From the NCBI GenBank assembly GCA_900541055.1, contig UQHZ01000030.1, forward strand, positions 1-18,805: 18,805 nucleotides of DNA. Direction: 5' to 3'. Shown here in pieces: positions 14,335-18,805 of the stretch. The DNA is from an uncultured Collinsella sp. (lineage in GTDB: Bacteria > Actinomycetota > Coriobacteriia > Coriobacteriales > Coriobacteriaceae). The position numbers were made by a program, and so were the translations under genes. How positions within the stretch are numbered: the first letter of the stretch is position 1; each line of letters starts with the position of its first letter. The notes below the pieces were generated by a model, which worked only from the letters and a program-made list of their open reading frames with translations, was not told the DNA's origin and did no database searches.

Positions 14335-14401
14335 AGTTGCGGTGGAATAGTTCCTGGATGGGCTGCTAGAGCCCAAAAACAGGAACTATTTCACCGCAAC
14401 T
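14335..14401 (-). repeat. Palindromic (REP/MITE-like) element, copy 2, between convergent genes
   Basis: The arms 14335-14356 and 14380-14401 (22 nt each) pair with one mismatch, which is a G-U pair in one RNA sense. The loop contains a smaller stem, GGGCT/AGCCC (14360-14374). It is inverted relative to copy 1 at 12799-12861. It lies between the stops of the peptidase gene and folC, so it may also serve as a shared transcription end. Confidence 0.9.
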
Positions 14402-14415
14402 GATGAGGGGATGGG

Positions 14416-15759
14416 TTAGCGCAGCAGCCCCGCTACTTCGCCGGCTAGGGTGATGGTGCCGGCGGCTACGAAGGGCTCGCCCGCGGCATCGAGGGCTGCG
14501 AGGGCCTCGGAAACGCTGGGGTATACGCCCGCGAGCTTATCGGCATCAACGAGGGCAGCGAGCTCATCAGCCGGCAGGGCGCGGTCGGAATCGGTCTGGG
14601 TCACGACTACGCGCGGAAAGGCGGGAATCAGGACGTCGACGATGCCCGCCACGTCCTTATCAGCCAATGCGGCGCACAGCAGCGTGGGGCGATTCTCTAC
14701 ACGCGGATCGATCTCGTCCAGTGCGCTCACAAAGTTCTCGCAGCTCTGGGGGTTATGGCAGGCGTCGATCAGTTTGAGCGGATCGGTTCCCAGCACATCA
14801 AAGCGACCCGGCGTGGGGCAGCCCATAAGAGAAGCGTCGAGCGCCTCATGGTCGAGCTCGCGACCCAGATAGCCCTCGCACAGCATAATCGCGCACGCGG
14901 CATTCTGCGGCTGATAGGCCGGCTTGACCATGCTCGACGTATAGATCGCACGCGGCGTGGTGCAGCTAAACTCAACCGTGTCGCCCACGTGTGCCGGAAG
15001 TTTGGTCGTCGTGTGGCTCACCACGAGCGGCACTACGCCGTACTCACGGCAACGGGCATCCATCACACACTGAACACTCGCCTCATGCGTGCCCTCACCC
15101 AAAACAACCAAGCGCCCAGGCTTAATAACCGCAGCCTTCTCCCCGGCAATGGCTTCGAGCGTATCGCCAAGGACCTTCGTATGGTCGAGTCCAATGCCCG
15201 TAATGGCGACGGCCACGGGATCGGTCGCGCTCGTAGCATCCCAGCGTCCGCCCATGCCAACCTCAAGCACGGCCACGTCCACGCAAGCCTCGGCAAACAT
15301 AGTCAAACCAGCCACGGACAAAAGATCGAAGGGCGTAATAGAACGGAGCTCCTCGCCCGCCGCCTCACGACGTGCATTGAGACGACGGCCCGCCTCATAC
15401 GCCGCAGAGACACCATGGGCAAAGACCTCGTCCGAAACGACCTTTCCGTCAATCTCCATACGCTCGGGATAGCGCACCAGGTGAGGCGACGTAAAGAGCG
15501 CCGTCTTAAGGCCCTCACCACGAAGAATGGCAGCCGAGAATCGCGTCGTCGAGGTCTTTCCATTGGTACCCGCTATCTGGACGCAATCATAGAACTCGTC
15601 AGGACGACCAAGCTCATCGAGCATCTCGACGACGGTCTCGAGCAGCGGCGTGGAATAACGCGCAATCTTGCCCGTATCGGCCGCAAGTGCAACAGCCTCA
15701 TCAAAAGCAAGCTCCGGAACCTCAAACGGCACCGAATACAACCCAGAACGCTTTGCCAT
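14416..15759 (-). CDS. folC: Bifunctional folylpolyglutamate synthase / dihydrofolate synthase
   Basis: This is a Mur-ligase-family enzyme of 447 residues that adds glutamate to dihydropteroate and folates using ATP. The P-loop is AGTNGKTSTTR (63-73), where many FolC proteins have GTNGKGS. The family also shows TSPHLVRYPERM shortly after, LEVGMGGRWDATS mid-protein, GLDHTKVLGDTLEAIAGEKA, and DACHNPQS in the C-terminal domain, where the usual motif is DGAHNP. I place the start at ATG 15757-15759 with GAGGGGA about 9 nt upstream. The 19-codon-longer frame starts inside a terminator-like hairpin. The gene lies downstream of valS in the same direction, a pairing seen in many bacteria, though 274 bp with strong secondary structure separate them. 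Confidence 0.95.
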   Translation of the reverse strand: MAKRSGLYSVPFEVPELAFDEAVALAADTGKIARYSTPLLETVVEMLDELGRPDEFYDCVQIAGTNGKTSTTRFSAAILRGEGLKTALFTSPHLVRYPERMEIDGKVVSDEVFAHGVSAAYEAGRRLNARREAAGEELRSITPFDLLSVAGLTMFAEACVDVAVLEVGMGGRWDATSATDPVAVAITGIGLDHTKVLGDTLEAIAGEKAAVIKPGRLVVLGEGTHEASVQCVMDARCREYGVVPLVVSHTTTKLPAHVGDTVEFSCTTPRAIYTSSMVKPAYQPQNAACAIMLCEGYLGRELDHEALDASLMGCPTPGRFDVLGTDPLKLIDACHNPQSCENFVSALDEIDPRVENRPTLLCAALADKDVAGIVDVLIPAFPRVVVTQTDSDRALPADELAALVDADKLAGVYPSVSEALAALDAAGEPFVAAGTITLAGEVAGLLR

Positions 15760-15779
15760 AGCCAAAGTCCCCTCAACAT

Positions 15780-15812
15780 AAAAAGAGGCCCGTAAGCAAC
15801 AACGAGCCCCTC
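15780..15812 (-). terminator. Intrinsic terminator or attenuator just before folC
   Basis: On the minus strand, GAGG-GG-CTCG (15803-15812) pairs with CGGGCCTC (15785-15792), leaving a GG bulge and a 10-base loop, followed by five T (15780-15784). It ends about 20 nt before the folC start codon, so folC must either read through it or have a promoter that I could not find. Confidence 0.65.
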
Positions 15813-15894
15813 CCATTCAAAATATCAGCCAAACACCGCTTTGCAGCGAGATCAAGGCCACAACCAAGTGGCCCTACCAGGCAGCGGACGCCCC

Positions 15895-16032
15895 CGTAAC
15901 CGCTATGGGAGCGGTTTGGGGCTTTGCTCGATACAAGTTCCGCACGAGCCGAAGGCCACTTAATGTGGCCTTCGTGCGAGCAGGACTGTCCGCAGTAGCG
16001 AGCAATGCCCCAAACCGCGTCCCCCAGTTACG
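15895..16032. repeat. 138-bp nested palindrome after valS
   Basis: Outermost arms CGTAAC/GTTACG (15895-15900, 16027-16032) enclose 20-bp arms with 19 matches (15911-15930, 15999-16018). The innermost stem is a perfect 10 bp, CGAAGGCCAC/GTGGCCTTCG (15950-15959, 15965-15974). A rival short hairpin ACCGCT/AGCGGT (15899-15904, 15910-15915) uses part of the same arm. It ends 2 bp before the valS stop codon. No T-run follows on the minus strand. Confidence 0.85.
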
Positions 16033-16033
16033 C

Positions 16034-18730
<2,697 letters not shown>

Positions 18731-18759
18731 ATATCTCTCCCTTGCCCGTCGGCGTGTCC

Positions 18760-18805
18760 CTGTCTCTTATACACATCTCCGAGCCCACGAGACTAGGCAT
18801 GATCT
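18760..18805 (+). other. Untrimmed Nextera i7-side adapter (artefact)
   Basis: Bases 18760-18793 match the Nextera Read 2 adapter beginning with the Tn5 mosaic end CTGTCTCTTATACACATCT. The following eight bases (18794-18801, TAGGCATG) match, from memory, i7 index N706, and ATCT continues into the flow-cell oligo. This is not genomic. Confidence 0.98.

Overview
This window is one complete metagenomic-style contig from a high-GC bacterium, most likely a gut member of the Coriobacteriia. Collinsella is my best guess, from codon and GC character, the gene set and its many interspersed palindromes; that is an inference I could not test. Both ends are untrimmed Illumina/Nextera adapter with readable index sequences, so the biological insert is about 45-18759.

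Layout. (1) 45-5778, minus strand: the promoter-proximal part of an exopolysaccharide/capsule operon. Read in transcription order it holds a LoaP-type NusG paralogue, an initiating sugar-phosphate transferase, a GT4 glycosyltransferase, a GT2 glycosyltransferase, a Wzy-like polymerase and a polysaccharide pyruvyl transferase cut by the contig end. The genes nearly abut and become more AT-rich toward the distal end, as in variable surface-polysaccharide loci. Two tandem terminators (6005-6085) insulate the operon from thrS. (2) 6106-7869, minus: thrS for a threonyl-tRNA synthetase lacking the N-terminal TGS domain, with its own promoter. (3) 8143-8574, minus: a small membrane protein with four CxxC zinc-ribbon pairs. 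(4) 8575-9461: a gene-free stretch holding the most unusual object in the window, an array of 16 alternating inverted copies of a ~16-bp repeat with an almost exact 80-bp period. (5) 9462-12738, plus: a glpA-like dehydrogenase, an FAD-dependent oxidoreductase and a DUF1667 gene, the last with a one-base frameshift near its start. (6) 12739-13221: a gene-free nest of inverted and direct repeats. (7) 13222-14310, plus: an M24 Xaa-Pro-type peptidase, flanked by two oppositely oriented copies of one palindromic element. (8) 14416-15759, minus: folC. (9) 16034-18730, minus: valS, preceded by only 29 bp of insert.

How the genes work together. The polysaccharide genes form one pathway: a lipid-linked first sugar, further glycosylation, polymerisation and pyruvyl decoration, probably under LoaP processive antitermination. 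The glp-like trio probably oxidises glycerol 3-phosphate and passes electrons through flavin and Fe-S centres. The remaining genes (thrS, folC, valS, peptidase) are housekeeping.

The best candidate for something undescribed is the 80-bp-period array. Substitutions in its arms are tolerated in a strand-specific way: almost all become G-U pairs if the array is transcribed toward the zinc-ribbon gene. This suggests a multi-hairpin RNA, or alternatively strand-biased cytosine deamination. No cas genes, RNA genes or intact mobile elements were seen.
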